This document shows, piece after piece, positions 46,386-55,825 of a stretch of DNA of 64,000 bases. Position numbers and translations under genes: made by a program. The stretch comes from Massilia sp. WG5 (GTDB taxonomy: Bacteria; Pseudomonadota; Gammaproteobacteria; Burkholderiales; Burkholderiaceae_D): contig NZ_CP012640.2 of NCBI RefSeq assembly GCF_001412595.2, positions 3,534,001-3,598,000 of the forward strand, read 5' to 3'. Position 1 is the first letter of the stretch; each line of letters begins with the position of its first letter. Under the pieces are notes generated by a model that saw only the letters and a list, made by a program, of their open reading frames with translations, did not search any database and was not told the DNA's origin.

Positions 46386-47267
46386 ATGAAGAAGTTACTC
46401 GCTTTCGCCGCTACTGCCGTCATGAGCGTTGGTGCCTATGCTGCTCCGGCAATCGCCCTGCCGGATGGTCCGCTGTACCTGAAGTTTACCGGCCAAGAAC
46501 AAATCGCCACGAATGGTGCGACCACCTGGAACGCAAATGGCGTGAAAGAGATCAACTGGGGTGTCTTTAGCGTCGAGACCCTGTACAAAGGTAACGTCGT
46601 GGTTCCGCACGACTCGGTCAATCCGATCACCCCGGCTATCTACGCCAATGGCTTCTCCGGCGGCCAGATCACCGGTATGTTCTACGGCGTTCAAGCCGGT
46701 ACTGCTTCGACCGACCCGCTGAACGCATTCCCTGCAACCGGCGGCTACCTCGACCTGTACTGGCGCGATACCAGCAAGATGAGCGCCAGCTCGACCGACA
46801 TCAGCCCGGCCGGCGTTCGTTGCGGCTATAGCTGCGCCACCGGCTTCACCGAAGGTACCTTCCTGGCGCGTATCATGTTCGATACCGGCATGGATACCGG
46901 CAACACCACCAACACCATCGTCGGCACGACCATCCCGAGCAGCAACGGCTTCTCCGGTGTGGCTGATTCCTACGGTTCGGTCGTGGCCGATGCCACGGTC
47001 AACGGCATGACCGGCCTGTGGGCAAACCAGCTGGACTCGAACTGGTTCTCGAGCTACCTCGGCCTGCGCGACCTGCGCTTCAAGAACAGCTACAACTACA
47101 ACCCGACCTGGAATGGCGGCGCCAACATCCTGGGCGCACGGATCGACGATCCAGCCCAGGCATACTCCGGCACCGTCCCGGAACCGGGCGTGCTGTCGCT
47201 GATGGGCCTGGCGATGGTCGGCATGGGCGCTGCCCTGCGTCGCCGCGAGAAGAAGCCTGCCAAGTAA
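46386..47267 (+). CDS. PEP-CTERM sorting domain-containing secreted protein
   Basis: 293 residues. A signal peptide (about 1-19) ends at AYA-AP. The middle is a Gly/Asn/Ser/Thr-rich beta-type region with no recognised enzyme motif and one likely disulfide (CGYSC). The C-terminus is the full sorting signal: VPEPGVLSLMGLAMVGMGAALRRREKK, that is PEP, a transmembrane stretch and a basic tail. Exosortase XrtA (28851-30401) should cut near the PEP motif and release the protein to the envelope or EPS matrix. The start has GGAGAGA in front. It is the only PEP-CTERM protein in this window. The function of the mature part is unknown; a role in floc or biofilm matrix is typical of such proteins. Confidence 0.95.
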   Translation: MKKLLAFAATAVMSVGAYAAPAIALPDGPLYLKFTGQEQIATNGATTWNANGVKEINWGVFSVETLYKGNVVVPHDSVNPITPAIYANGFSGGQITGMFYGVQAGTASTDPLNAFPATGGYLDLYWRDTSKMSASSTDISPAGVRCGYSCATGFTEGTFLARIMFDTGMDTGNTTNTIVGTTIPSSNGFSGVADSYGSVVADATVNGMTGLWANQLDSNWFSSYLGLRDLRFKNSYNYNPTWNGGANILGARIDDPAQAYSGTVPEPGVLSLMGLAMVGMGAALRRREKKPAK

Positions 47268-47283
47268 TCCTGGCGCGCTCATG

Positions 47284-47312
47284 AAAAGGCCTCTTCGGAG
47301 GCCTTTTTCTTT
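47284..47312 (+). terminator. Rho-independent terminator after the PEP-CTERM gene
   Basis: AAAAGGCCTC (47284-47293), loop TTCG, GAGGCCTTTT (47298-47307), then a T-rich tail. The tetraloop and 10-bp stem make it strong. Confidence 0.92.
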
Positions 47313-47330
47313 TTCTAAAACTTTTGCTGA

Positions 47331-47359
47331 TTGACAACATCAGCGTCCTATTGTTTACT
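47331..47359 (+). promoter_or_regulatory. Candidate sigma-70 promoter for the membrane protein gene
   Basis: TTGACA (47331-47336) with a 17-base spacer and TTTACT (47354-47359). A small inverted repeat, GCTGAT/ATCAGC, spans the -35 box (47327-47345) and could be an operator. If real, the start of transcription would lie only a few bases before the ATG at 47366. Confidence 0.35.
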
Positions 47360-47365
47360 TGCCAA

Positions 47366-48040
47366 ATGTATATACGAACCCGCCTTCTTCTCCAGGTGCC
47401 GGCAGTCATGCTGATCCTGGCCTTCGTGCCGACCAACCTCGGCAAGCTGGCCGCGTTGCTGCTGCTCTGGGCCCTGACGTTCGGCCGGATCAGCAAGGTG
47501 GAAGCGATCTTCTATGTCTGCGTCTGCCTGTTCTTCACGGCGATGAACGCGGCGTCCCTGAAGCAGGGCATCTTCATGTTCGCCCATCCGGACATCCTGC
47601 TGCAGCCGGTCTGGGAGCTGTTCATGTGGGGCTTTTATCTGCTGCACACGCGGCGCCTGCTGAACGGTCCGGCGCCAGGCGGCCGGCGCGCCACGGTGTG
47701 GGCGCTCGCACTGGCCTATGCGGCCGCGTTCGCGACCATCCACGACAGCAATACCTTATTGATGGTGACCGGCGCCTTGCTGCTGGTCGGGCTGGTGCTG
47801 TTCCACGAGCCGCTGGACCTGGCCTATGCCGGCTATATGGTGCTGCTCGGGGCGCTGATCGAATACACGGGCGTGCATAGCGGGCAGTGGGGCTATCCCG
47901 GCAATCCGCCGGGCGGCGTGCCGCTCTGGTTCATCACGATGTGGGGCGGCATCGGCCTGTTCATGCGCCGGCTGATCGTGCCGATCCTGGTGCGCCATGA
48001 AGCGGCCGGGCAGGCGCCGGCGGGTGCGCCGGGCGCCTGA
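47366..48040 (+). CDS. Integral membrane protein of unknown function
   Basis: 224 residues, with about seven hydrophobic segments and short loops. The only distinctive motif is GQWGYPGNPPGGVPLWFITMWGG near the C-terminal end, with conserved-looking Pro, Gly and Trp residues in a loop between helices, as in small membrane enzymes of lipid or isoprenoid metabolism. I do not recognise the family. The start ATG 47366 is preferred; the reading from 47324 extends back into the promoter. It lies between the PEP-CTERM gene and the FeeM-like acyltransferase and is convergent with the latter. Confidence 0.7.
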   Translation: MYIRTRLLLQVPAVMLILAFVPTNLGKLAALLLLWALTFGRISKVEAIFYVCVCLFFTAMNAASLKQGIFMFAHPDILLQPVWELFMWGFYLLHTRRLLNGPAPGGRRATVWALALAYAAAFATIHDSNTLLMVTGALLLVGLVLFHEPLDLAYAGYMVLLGALIEYTGVHSGQWGYPGNPPGGVPLWFITMWGGIGLFMRRLIVPILVRHEAAGQAPAGAPGA

Positions 48041-48064
48041 GCGGGTCTGGAAGCCTGTCCGGAC

Positions 48065-48829
48065 TCAACCGAGATTGGTCAGGCGGCGCGCGATACCTTC
48101 TTCTTCCTTCTGGGAGAAGAAATAGGGGAACAGGGAGCGTTCGTTTTCTATGGAATCGCTGGTGCCGCCGTAGCGCTCGATCTGTTCCTGGACGTAATCG
48201 AGGCTGTTCCACAGCAGCCAGCCCGGCGCATCCACGCGCGGGTTGATGCGCAGTTCGCCCATGCGCTTGAAGCCGAGCATGGTTTCATAGAAGCGGCGGT
48301 GGCGCGGATTGACTTCGATGAACACGTCGGTGCATTTGTGCAGCCGGCGGCCATAGATGAACATCACGTGGAACAGCGAGGCCAGCGCGGCCTTGGAGCG
48401 GACTTTGGGATCGAAGGCGAGCTTGGTGATCTCGCAGACTTTTGCCCCGCGCGCGCGAAAGCGGTCGATCTCGTCCTTGAAGACTTCGTCGGCCAGCAAG
48501 CCGACCGGGGAATCGATGCCAAGCGTGACCGTTCCGACCACTTCGCCGTGGTCAGAAGCCGAAAGGGTAATCCGGTTCGGATCATCGTCAAGACGATGCG
48601 TGCCCGTATAACCGCGCCACGCATACATTTTGTTGATGAGAAGATTCGCAGAACTGCGTCTCCCATCCGTGTCCGCAGTGCGGATACCAAATGTTTTTTC
48701 GTTAATAGTCACGTCTGTGATCGTATCACAGTCGAGCTTGGCAGCTTGCTCAGGAGCGGTATCGTACCGTGCGCCTTGAGATTCAGAGGACGCTTTTGTC
48801 AATTCCTCGTGAGTTGTTAAACTGTTCAT
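48065..48829 (-). CDS. PEP-CTERM/exosortase system-associated acyltransferase (N-acyl amino acid synthase FeeM-like)
   Basis: 254 residues, GNAT fold. The FeeM-type signature is NKMYAWRGYTGTHRL then NRITLSASDHGEVVGTVTLGIDSPVGLLADEVF and CEITKLAFDPKVRSKAALASLFH, and the acyl-thioester pocket includes DVFIEVNPRHRRFYETMLGFK. Members of this family join a fatty acyl group from ACP to an amino acid, or resemble homoserine lactone synthases. In exosortase genomes the product is unknown. An N-terminal tail of about 50 residues is disordered. GGAG precedes the ATG. The ACP for the reaction could be the one encoded at 11384. Confidence 0.88.
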   Translation of the reverse strand: MNSLTTHEELTKASSESQGARYDTAPEQAAKLDCDTITDVTINEKTFGIRTADTDGRRSSANLLINKMYAWRGYTGTHRLDDDPNRITLSASDHGEVVGTVTLGIDSPVGLLADEVFKDEIDRFRARGAKVCEITKLAFDPKVRSKAALASLFHVMFIYGRRLHKCTDVFIEVNPRHRRFYETMLGFKRMGELRINPRVDAPGWLLWNSLDYVQEQIERYGGTSDSIENERSLFPYFFSQKEEEGIARRLTNLG

Positions 48830-48970
48830 TCTTTTAATCTCCGCAGGACGTCGATAATCATCTTGCGCAAAGGCGCGGGTACTTTAACAATCGTAACACC
48901 GAGGCAGTAAAGATTCTATAAAGAAATGAATAATTGCTAACTAATATGATGAAAAATGCACTATTTGTGA

Positions 48971-48994
48971 CACCGGCGGCTTGCGCCGCCGGTG
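48971..48994 (-). terminator. Perfect 10-bp hairpin downstream of prsT
   Basis: CACCGGCGGC (48971-48980), loop of four, GCCGCCGGTG (48985-48994). It lies a few bases after the prsT stop on the minus strand. No U-tract follows in that direction, so it may mark the 3' end or help Rho-dependent termination. Confidence 0.5.
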
Positions 48995-48999
48995 AAAAT

Positions 49000-51774
49000 T
49001 CACAGTTGTTGTAACAGTTCCTTGGCCTTGACCGCAGCCTCGCCTTTATTGGCTGCAGAAAGCTTTTCCAGTGTCTTGCGGGCGTTCGCCTTGTCGCCGC
49101 TCTTGACTTGGGCTTGTGCCAGATGCAATTGCATGTCGCCGTTCTCGGGCAGCGCCGCCACCGCCTTCTGCAGCAGGTCCACTGCGCGTTTGCTGTCGCC
49201 CTTGTCGGTCAGGATGCTGCCGAGGGTGTCGAGCACGGCCGGGTTGTTGCCGGCGATGCTGTAGGCCTTCTCGGCCGTTTCCAGGGCCTTGGGATTGTTC
49301 AGCTGCTGGTAGGTCCAGGCCAGGTTGTTGAGCGCCAGCGCATTATTGGGCGTCAGCTTCACCACCGTCTCCAGCTGGGCGGCCGCAGGCTGGTACTGTT
49401 TGCTGTACAGGCTTTGCTCGGCCGAGTACATCAGTGCCTGGACATCGTTCGGATGGTCCTTGATCCATTGTGCCAGACCCTGGTTGGCCTTCTGTTCCTT
49501 GCCGCTCATCTTTTGCAGACGGTGCATGGCAAGGGCGACCTGGGTGGTCGGATGGCTGGCCTGGGCCTTCTCGTACAGCGGCAGGGCCTGGTCGATCTTC
49601 TTCTCCATGGTCAGCAGGTCGGCTTCGAGCATTAGGCCGGCGGACGCATTGCGTTCCTGTTTCTGCAGGCTGCGGGCGATGGCCAGCGCTTCTTCCGGAT
49701 GCTTCTTGCGCATCGCCAGCTCGGCCAGCGCAAGCTGGGCCGGGAGGAAGTCGGGCTGCAGGGCGGTCGCCTTTTTCAGCTCGGCGGCGGCATCGTCGTC
49801 ACGCTTGGCCACCGCATAGGCCGAGGCGAGCTGGTACTTGGCCTGCGCCGACTTCGGCTGGACGTTGACCAGCTTGCTGTAGGTCTCGATCGCGCCTTCG
49901 TTGTCCTTGTTTGCCAGCTGGGTCTGGCCCAGCAGGTTCAGCAGGTTGGGATCGGTCGGATGTTCGGTCTGCAGCTTGCGCGCCACGGTCAGCGCCTTCG
50001 GCGCCTGCTTGTTGCGCAGGTAATGGTTGGCCAGGCGGATGCCGGGGGCGACCGCGTCCGGATTCTCGCTGCTGGCTTTTTCGAGCCAGGTCGTGGCCTT
50101 GTCCGGCTGGCCCTGCACGTTGGTCAGCTCGGCCAGCGCGGTCATCGCCGCGATATTCTTCGGATCCTTCTTCAGCAGCGTGGTGAAGCGGGCCTCGGCA
50201 TCGGCCGGCTTCTTGTCGTTCAGGTCGAGCTGGGCCAGATTGGCCGCGGCGGGGAAATTGCTCGGTTCGAGCGCGAGCGCCTTTTCCATGCTGGCGCGGG
50301 CATTGGCGATATCCCCCTTGGCCGCATATACCGAACCCAGCAGGACATGCACCTGCGCATTCTCGGGCTGCTGCTTCACCAGCGCCTGGGCGGCGGCTAG
50401 CGCCTTGTCGTAGTGCTGCATCGCCAGTTCGGCCTGCACCAGCGCAATGCCGCCCTTGGGCGAGCTGGTATCGAGCGAGGCGCCGAGTTCGAGTTCGGAC
50501 AAGCCCTTGGCCTGGTCGCCCTGGTGCAACTTCGACAAACCCAGGGAAGTGTGCAGGGCCGCGACCTTCGGTACCAGCGCCGAGGCTTTTTCGAGGTAGG
50601 TGGTGGCGTTGCCGTAATCCTGGTTGCGCAGATAGGTTTCGCCGGCCAGGGCCAGCAGCTGCGGGTCGTCCGAGTTCCCCTTCAGCGCCGGCGCCAGGGT
50701 GGCGAGGGCATCGGACGGGGCGGTCTGCAGCTGGGCCTGGGCCAGCAGCTTGCGCGCATAGGTATTGTCCGGGATGGTGTCCAGGTATTTGCGCAGGTGT
50801 TGTTCGGCTTGCTGTTGGGCACCCATTTTGAGCTCGATCGCGCCTGCCAGCAGCAGGCTCGGCATATGCTCGGGTGCACTCTTGAGCACTTTTTGCACGG
50901 ATTCCAGGGCCGCCGAGTTATCGCCCTTGGTGAAGTCGAGCAGGCCCTGGGTATAGGCCAGCTGCAGGCTGCCCGGGGTGAGCTTGCGCGCCGTGACCAG
51001 GTCGGCCTTGGCCTCGTCGAACTTGCGCAGGTTGATCTCGACGAGCGCTTTTTCGATATACGCGGTGCGGTGGTCCGGCTTGATCACGGATGCCTGGGTG
51101 AACGCGGCCAGCGCTTCCGGCATCTTGCCTTCGTTGCGCGCCAGCGAGCCCTTGAACATCCAGGCGTCGGTATTCTTCGGATCCTTGGCGACAGCCTGGT
51201 CGATCAGCACCGCCGCCGCCATGGCATCCTTCTGGAACAGCGCCAGGCGCGCCATGCCGATCAGGACGTTGCCGCTGTCCGGCTGCAGTTTGGCGGCCTG
51301 TTCATAGGCTTCCTTGGCCTTGTCCGGCTGGTTCAGGTCGAGATAGGCATTGCCGCGCAGCGTCAGCAGCTCAGCCGAGCTGGCGGCGCTGTCGGCCGGG
51401 ATCACGTCCAGCACGTCCTTGTACTTGCCCTGCTGGTCGAGGGCACGGGCCAGCGGCGACAGCACGCGCTTCTTGTCGATGCCGAGCGACAGCGCCTTGC
51501 GTAGTTCTTTTTCTGCGGAAACATAATCGCCGGATTCGACGTACAGGGTGCCGAGTGCCAGACGCGCTTCGCCGTTTTCCGGGCTGTTGGCGACGGCATT
51601 CTTCAGCTCGATCATCGCGGCCTTGGTTTCGCCTTTTTGCTGGTACTGCTTCGCTTCCGCCAGCAGTTGTTCGGTCGGCTTGGTGCGATTGCAGCCGCCG
51701 AGAGCGGCGGTAACGATGATGGCTCCGGTGACCAGAGCGGTGCTGAGCGCCTTCTTGTTGACTTTACGCGGCAT
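49000..51774 (-). CDS. prsT: PEP-CTERM system TPR-repeat lipoprotein PrsT
   Basis: 924 residues. The lipoprotein signal ends in AALGGC with Cys28 as the lipid site. The rest is an array of about 20 or more tetratricopeptide units with the usual Ala/Gly/Tyr spacing (for example AEKELRKALSLG, AKEAYEQAAKLQPDSG, ARASMEKALALEPSN, AAELKKATALQPDF). It is the large envelope scaffold always found with PrsK/PrsR and XrtA; TPR arrays of EPS systems bind export or polymerase proteins. It sits alone, with a hairpin at its end. Confidence 0.94.
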   Translation of the reverse strand: MPRKVNKKALSTALVTGAIIVTAALGGCNRTKPTEQLLAEAKQYQQKGETKAAMIELKNAVANSPENGEARLALGTLYVESGDYVSAEKELRKALSLGIDKKRVLSPLARALDQQGKYKDVLDVIPADSAASSAELLTLRGNAYLDLNQPDKAKEAYEQAAKLQPDSGNVLIGMARLALFQKDAMAAAVLIDQAVAKDPKNTDAWMFKGSLARNEGKMPEALAAFTQASVIKPDHRTAYIEKALVEINLRKFDEAKADLVTARKLTPGSLQLAYTQGLLDFTKGDNSAALESVQKVLKSAPEHMPSLLLAGAIELKMGAQQQAEQHLRKYLDTIPDNTYARKLLAQAQLQTAPSDALATLAPALKGNSDDPQLLALAGETYLRNQDYGNATTYLEKASALVPKVAALHTSLGLSKLHQGDQAKGLSELELGASLDTSSPKGGIALVQAELAMQHYDKALAAAQALVKQQPENAQVHVLLGSVYAAKGDIANARASMEKALALEPSNFPAAANLAQLDLNDKKPADAEARFTTLLKKDPKNIAAMTALAELTNVQGQPDKATTWLEKASSENPDAVAPGIRLANHYLRNKQAPKALTVARKLQTEHPTDPNLLNLLGQTQLANKDNEGAIETYSKLVNVQPKSAQAKYQLASAYAVAKRDDDAAAELKKATALQPDFLPAQLALAELAMRKKHPEEALAIARSLQKQERNASAGLMLEADLLTMEKKIDQALPLYEKAQASHPTTQVALAMHRLQKMSGKEQKANQGLAQWIKDHPNDVQALMYSAEQSLYSKQYQPAAAQLETVVKLTPNNALALNNLAWTYQQLNNPKALETAEKAYSIAGNNPAVLDTLGSILTDKGDSKRAVDLLQKAVAALPENGDMQLHLAQAQVKSGDKANARKTLEKLSAANKGEAAVKAKELLQQL

Positions 51775-51919
51775 GATTTCCTCGAAATATAGGCGGGTGC
51801 AAACAGGCCTGTCTGCATAGAAATTTACAAAAATTAATCATACCCGAAGAAATCAATGCTTCATTAACACAATAGGCAATTGTGCGAAATCAAACAAATC
51901 TGTGGTTTGTCGGCCGCAC

Positions 51920-52225
51920 TTACTTCTTGTTGCGCAGTCGGCTCAGCAGCGCCTCGACATTGTCGCCGGCAGGGATGCCGTGACGGCGCAGCAGCTGGAC
52001 GTGCAGCACCAGGTTTTCGAGCACCAGCTTGGCGGACACGGCAAGCAAGGTCATCAGGCGGTCTTCGGAGCTGAAGTTCTCCATCGAGGCCGCCATTTCG
52101 CACAGGTGATTGGCGACCAGCTCGCGCAGATCGTCTTCGGGGAAGGGGAGGTCGGCGAAATCGATCGGATCTTCCTGCTCGACTTCGCGCATCAGGGCGG
52201 CGAGGTGTTCCGGCTTGATCGGCAT
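51920..52225 (-). CDS. Small conserved cytoplasmic protein of unknown function
   Basis: 101 residues, acidic N-terminal half (EVEQEDPIDFADLPFPEDDLRELV) and helical remainder, no signal peptide or membrane segment and no motif I recognise. It has normal codon use for the genome and a clear ATG. It lies alone between prsT and the IcmF gene. Function unknown. Confidence 0.65.
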   Translation of the reverse strand: MPIKPEHLAALMREVEQEDPIDFADLPFPEDDLRELVANHLCEMAASMENFSSEDRLMTLLAVSAKLVLENLVLHVQLLRRHGIPAGDNVEALLSRLRNKK

Positions 52226-52298
52226 GCATGGCTCCGTGGTGGTCCTGGAACCATTCTAGGACAGGCCCGTCGCCCCTGCCCACGGGATTGCCTGAGCT

Positions 52299-52327
52299 AA
52301 AACGAAAAACGGCGCCCGCAGGCGCCG
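52299..52327 (-). terminator. Rho-independent terminator of the IcmF gene
   Basis: Read on the minus strand: CGGCGCC (52327-52321), loop TGCG, GGCGCCG (52316-52310), followed by GTTTTTCGTTTT. It closes the gene ending at 52349. Confidence 0.85.
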
Positions 52328-52348
52328 CCGGCTGGCCGGACAGCCAGC

Positions 52349-55300
52349 TTACATATTCCGGCGATACTGCCCGCCGACTTCGAACAGCGCGGTCGTGATC
52401 TGGCCCAGCGAGCACACGCGCACGGCATCCATCAGGCGCGCGAACACATTCTCGTTGTCGATCGCGGCCTGCTGCAGCGCGGCCAGCGCGGCCGGGGCCT
52501 CGGCGGCATTGCGCTGGTGGAAAGCTTCCAGGCGCGTCAGCTGCGACTGCTTCTCGTCGTCGGTCGAACGGGCCAGCTCGATGGTGGCCGGGGCTTCCGC
52601 GCCCTTCGGGTTGCGGAAGGTGTTCACGCCGATGATTGGCAGCGAGCCATCGTGCTTCTTGTGCTCGTACAGCATCGACTCTTCCTGGATCTTGCCGCGC
52701 TGGTAGCCGGTTTCCATCGCGCCCAGCACGCCGCCGCGCTCGGCGATCCGCTCGAACTCCTGCAGCACCGCTTCCTCGACCAGGTCGGTCAGCTCCTCGA
52801 TGATGAACGAGCCCTGGTTCGGGTTTTCGTTCTTGGCCAGGCCCCATTCGCGGTTGATGATCAGCTGGATCGCCAGCGCGCGCCGGACCGATTCGTCGGT
52901 CGGGGTGGTGATCGCCTCGTCGTAGGCATTCGTGTGCAGCGAGTTGCAGTTGTCATAGATCGCGATCAGCGCCTGCAGCGTGGTGCGGATGTCGTTGAAG
53001 TCGATTTCCTGTGCGTGCAGCGAGCGGCCCGAGGTCTGGATGTGGTACTTCAGCTTCTGGCTGCGGTCGTTGGCGCCATACTTGTCGCGCATCGCCACCG
53101 CCCAGATGCGGCGCGCCACGCGGCCCAGGACCGTGTATTCCGGGTCCATGCCGTTCGAGAAGAAGAAGGACAGGTTCGGCGCGAAGTCGTCGATGTGCAT
53201 GCCGCGCGCCAGATACGCTTCCACGAAGGTAAAACCGTTCGACAGCGTAAACGCCAGCTGCGAGATCGGATTCGCGCCGGCTTCGGCGATGTGGTAGCCG
53301 GAGATCGACACCGAGTAGAAATTGCGGACCTGGTGCTGGACAAAATATTCCTGGATGTCGCCCATCACCTTCAGCGAGAACTCGGTCGAGAAGATGCAGG
53401 TGTTCTGGCCCTGGTCTTCCTTCAGGATGTCGGCCTGCACCGTGCCGCGCACATTGGCCAGCACCCATGCCCTGATCTTCGCCGATTCTTCTTCCGTCGG
53501 CTGGCGGCCCTTCTCCAGGGCGAACTTCTCCATCTGCTGGTCGATGGCGGTGTTCATGAACATCGCCAGGATGGTCGGGGCGGGGCCGTTGATGGTCATC
53601 GACACGGACGTACTCGGGCTGCACAGATCAAAACCGTCGTACAGCACCTTCATGTCGTCCAGGGTCGCGATCGACACGCCGGAGTTGCCCACTTTGCCGT
53701 AGATGTCGGGGCGCAGGGCCGGGTCGGCGCCATACAGGGTCACCGAGTCGAAGGCGGTCGACAGGCGCTTGGCGTCCATGCCTTGCGACACCAGTTTAAA
53801 ACGGCGGTTGGTGCGGAAGGCGTCGCCTTCGCCGGCGAACATGCGGGTCGGGTCTTCGCCCTCGCGCTTGAAGGGGAACACGCCGGCGGTGTAGGGGAAG
53901 GCGCCGGGGACGTTTTCCAGCATCAGGAAGCGCAGGATCTCGCCATGGTCTTCGTACCTTGGCAGGGCGACCTTGCGCACCTTGTTGCCGGACAGCGTGG
54001 TCTGGACCAGGCTGGTCCGGATTTCCTTGTCGCGGATTTTCACGACATGCTCGTCGCCGGCATAGGTCGCCTGCAGCTGCGGCCAGGCCGCCAGCAGGTT
54101 CTTCGCTTCGCCATCCATCGCGTTGTCGCGCTCGGTAATCAGGTCGTCCAGCACCACTTCACGGTTCGCAAGCGCCAGCATGCGTTTGGTTTCGCTGAGC
54201 TGCTGGCGCTCGCGCGCCAGTTTCACCTGTTTATAAGTGGTGCGATGGTAGCCGCGCACGGTATCGGCGATCTCGGCCAGGTAGCGGGTGCGGCCCGGCG
54301 GCACGATCACGTTCTTGCCGCTCGAGTATTTCTGCGACGGCTTCGGCAGCTTCGGCGCTTCGGTTTTCAGGCCGAGCTCGGCCAGGGCCGGCAGCAGGCC
54401 ATGGTACAGGGCCGTCACGCCGTCGTCGTTGAAGCGGGAGGCCTGGGTGCCGAATACCGGCATCTCGTCGGCTTGCCTGCTCCACAGTTCGCGGTTGCGC
54501 TGGTACTGTTTCGCGACGTCGCGCAGCGCATCCTGGGCGCCCTTGCGGTCGAACTTGTTGATGGCGATGAAATCGGCGAAGTCCAGCATGTCGATTTTCT
54601 CGAGCTGGGATGCGGCGCCGAATTCCGGGGTCATCACGTACATCGACAGGTCGACGTGCGGGACGATCGCCGCGTCGCCCTGGCCGATGCCCGAGGTTTC
54701 GACGATCACGAGGTCGAAACCGGCCACCTTGCAGGCAGCGATCACTTCCGGCAGCGCCTGCGAGATCTCGGACCCCGCTTCGCGCGTGGCGAGCGAGCGC
54801 ATGAACACGCGGGATTGGCCGTTCCACGGATTGATCGCATTCATGCGGATGCGGTCGCCGAGCAGGGCGCCGCCCGACTTGCGGCGCGACGGATCGATCG
54901 AGACCACGGCGATGTTCAGGCGGTCGCCCTGGTCGAGGCGGATGCGGCGGATCAGCTCATCCGTCAGCGAGGATTTGCCGGCGCCGCCGGTGCCGGTGAT
55001 GCCGAGCACCGGCACCTTCAGGCTTTCGGCCGCATCGACGATCTGCTTGCGCAGTTCGGCCGTGGCCTTGCCGTTTTCCAGCGCGGTGATCAGCTGGGCC
55101 AGCGGGCGGTGGCGCTGTTCGATCGCGCCAGCCTGCAGCGGCTCCAGGCTGGTCGGGGCATACGTCGAGAGGTCGATGTCGCAGGCTTCCAGCATCGAGC
55201 GGATCATGCCGACCAGGCCCATGCGCTGGCCGTCTTCCGGGCTGAAGATGCGCGTCACACCGTAGGCATGCAGCTCTTCGATTTCGCTTGGCACGATCAC

Positions 55301-55636
55301 GCCGCCGCCGCCACCGAACACCTTGATGTGCGCGCCGCCGCGCTGGCGCAGCAGGTCGATCATGTACTTGAAGTATTCGACGTGGCCGCCCTGGTAGCTG
55401 GAGATGGCGATGCCTTGCACGTCCTCGGCCAGGGCCGCGGTGACGACGTCGTCGACCGAGCGGTTGTGGCCCAGGTGCACGACCTCGGCGCCGTTCGATT
55501 GCAGGATGCGGCGCATGATGTTGATCGAGGCGTCATGGCCGTCGAACAGCGAGGCGGCGGTCACGAAACGCACTTTATTGCTCAGCTTCGGCTGTTCCGG
55601 CAGATCGAGCTTGGCGGCGGGGGTGATGTCGTTCAT
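52349..55636 (-). CDS. icmF: Fused isobutyryl-CoA mutase IcmF
   Basis: 1095 residues. Domains in order: cobalamin-binding domain (about 20-150) with DGHDAS at 32-37 giving the B12-ligating histidine; the MeaB-like GTPase chaperone domain (about 200-420) with the P-loop GTGGAGKSS near 215-223; and the large TIM-barrel mutase substrate domain (about 560-1095). It interconverts isobutyryl-CoA and n-butyryl-CoA with adenosylcobalamin and carries its own GTPase. It is part of branched-chain amino acid or fatty acid metabolism. A palindromic site at 55686-55706 lies about 50 bp upstream of its start. Confidence 0.95.
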   Translation of the reverse strand: MNDITPAAKLDLPEQPKLSNKVRFVTAASLFDGHDASINIMRRILQSNGAEVVHLGHNRSVDDVVTAALAEDVQGIAISSYQGGHVEYFKYMIDLLRQRGGAHIKVFGGGGGVIVPSEIEELHAYGVTRIFSPEDGQRMGLVGMIRSMLEACDIDLSTYAPTSLEPLQAGAIEQRHRPLAQLITALENGKATAELRKQIVDAAESLKVPVLGITGTGGAGKSSLTDELIRRIRLDQGDRLNIAVVSIDPSRRKSGGALLGDRIRMNAINPWNGQSRVFMRSLATREAGSEISQALPEVIAACKVAGFDLVIVETSGIGQGDAAIVPHVDLSMYVMTPEFGAASQLEKIDMLDFADFIAINKFDRKGAQDALRDVAKQYQRNRELWSRQADEMPVFGTQASRFNDDGVTALYHGLLPALAELGLKTEAPKLPKPSQKYSSGKNVIVPPGRTRYLAEIADTVRGYHRTTYKQVKLARERQQLSETKRMLALANREVVLDDLITERDNAMDGEAKNLLAAWPQLQATYAGDEHVVKIRDKEIRTSLVQTTLSGNKVRKVALPRYEDHGEILRFLMLENVPGAFPYTAGVFPFKREGEDPTRMFAGEGDAFRTNRRFKLVSQGMDAKRLSTAFDSVTLYGADPALRPDIYGKVGNSGVSIATLDDMKVLYDGFDLCSPSTSVSMTINGPAPTILAMFMNTAIDQQMEKFALEKGRQPTEEESAKIRAWVLANVRGTVQADILKEDQGQNTCIFSTEFSLKVMGDIQEYFVQHQVRNFYSVSISGYHIAEAGANPISQLAFTLSNGFTFVEAYLARGMHIDDFAPNLSFFFSNGMDPEYTVLGRVARRIWAVAMRDKYGANDRSQKLKYHIQTSGRSLHAQEIDFNDIRTTLQALIAIYDNCNSLHTNAYDEAITTPTDESVRRALAIQLIINREWGLAKNENPNQGSFIIEELTDLVEEAVLQEFERIAERGGVLGAMETGYQRGKIQEESMLYEHKKHDGSLPIIGVNTFRNPKGAEAPATIELARSTDDEKQSQLTRLEAFHQRNAAEAPAALAALQQAAIDNENVFARLMDAVRVCSLGQITTALFEVGGQYRRNM

Positions 55637-55685
55637 GGTGTTCCTTGAGATTGCGGAAGCGAACAGGAGTTCTTGGTACGGTATA

Positions 55686-55706
55686 TGACGTTAACGTAAA
55701 CGTCAA
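55686..55706 (-). promoter_or_regulatory. Candidate operator upstream of icmF (LiuR/TetR-like palindrome)
   Basis: On the minus strand the site reads TTGACGTTTACGTTAACGTC followed by A, with outer halves GACGTT/AACGTC. Branched-chain acid catabolic genes in proteobacteria often carry such TTGACGTTTACG-type boxes bound by MerR-family LiuR or related regulators. A related half-site, TTGACGTATACG, is at 59533-59544 in front of the indolepyruvate oxidoreductase gene. Confidence 0.5.
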
Positions 55707-55716
55707 GAATGCGAAA

Positions 55717-55823
55717 CGTCGCCCCCGCGCAGGCGGGGGCCCAGTGCTGTTTGCGTTACCGAAACGCCAGCAAGCTTGGGGGAATAATGCCGGGGGCATT
55801 ATCCCGCCTGCGCGGGGACGACG
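55717..55823. repeat. Pair of inverted REP-like GC-rich elements
   Basis: The element at 55717-55744 (CGTCGCCCCCGCGCAGGCGG and following) and its inverted partner at 55803-55823 (CCCGCCTGCGCGGGGACGAC and one base) share the same core in opposite orientation. A separate perfect-stem repeat, GGGAATAATGCC/GGCATTATCCC, lies between them at 55780-55805. The layout is that of a REP doublet between the icmF and oxidoreductase genes; such elements can act as bidirectional transcription stops. Copy number in the genome cannot be seen here. Confidence 0.65.
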
Positions 55824-55825
55824 GT

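Noticed and set aside
52517..55648. 1043-residue plus-strand ORF opposite icmF
   Set aside because: His/Arg/Ala-rich low-complexity translation antisense to a clear mutase; typical high-GC shadow.
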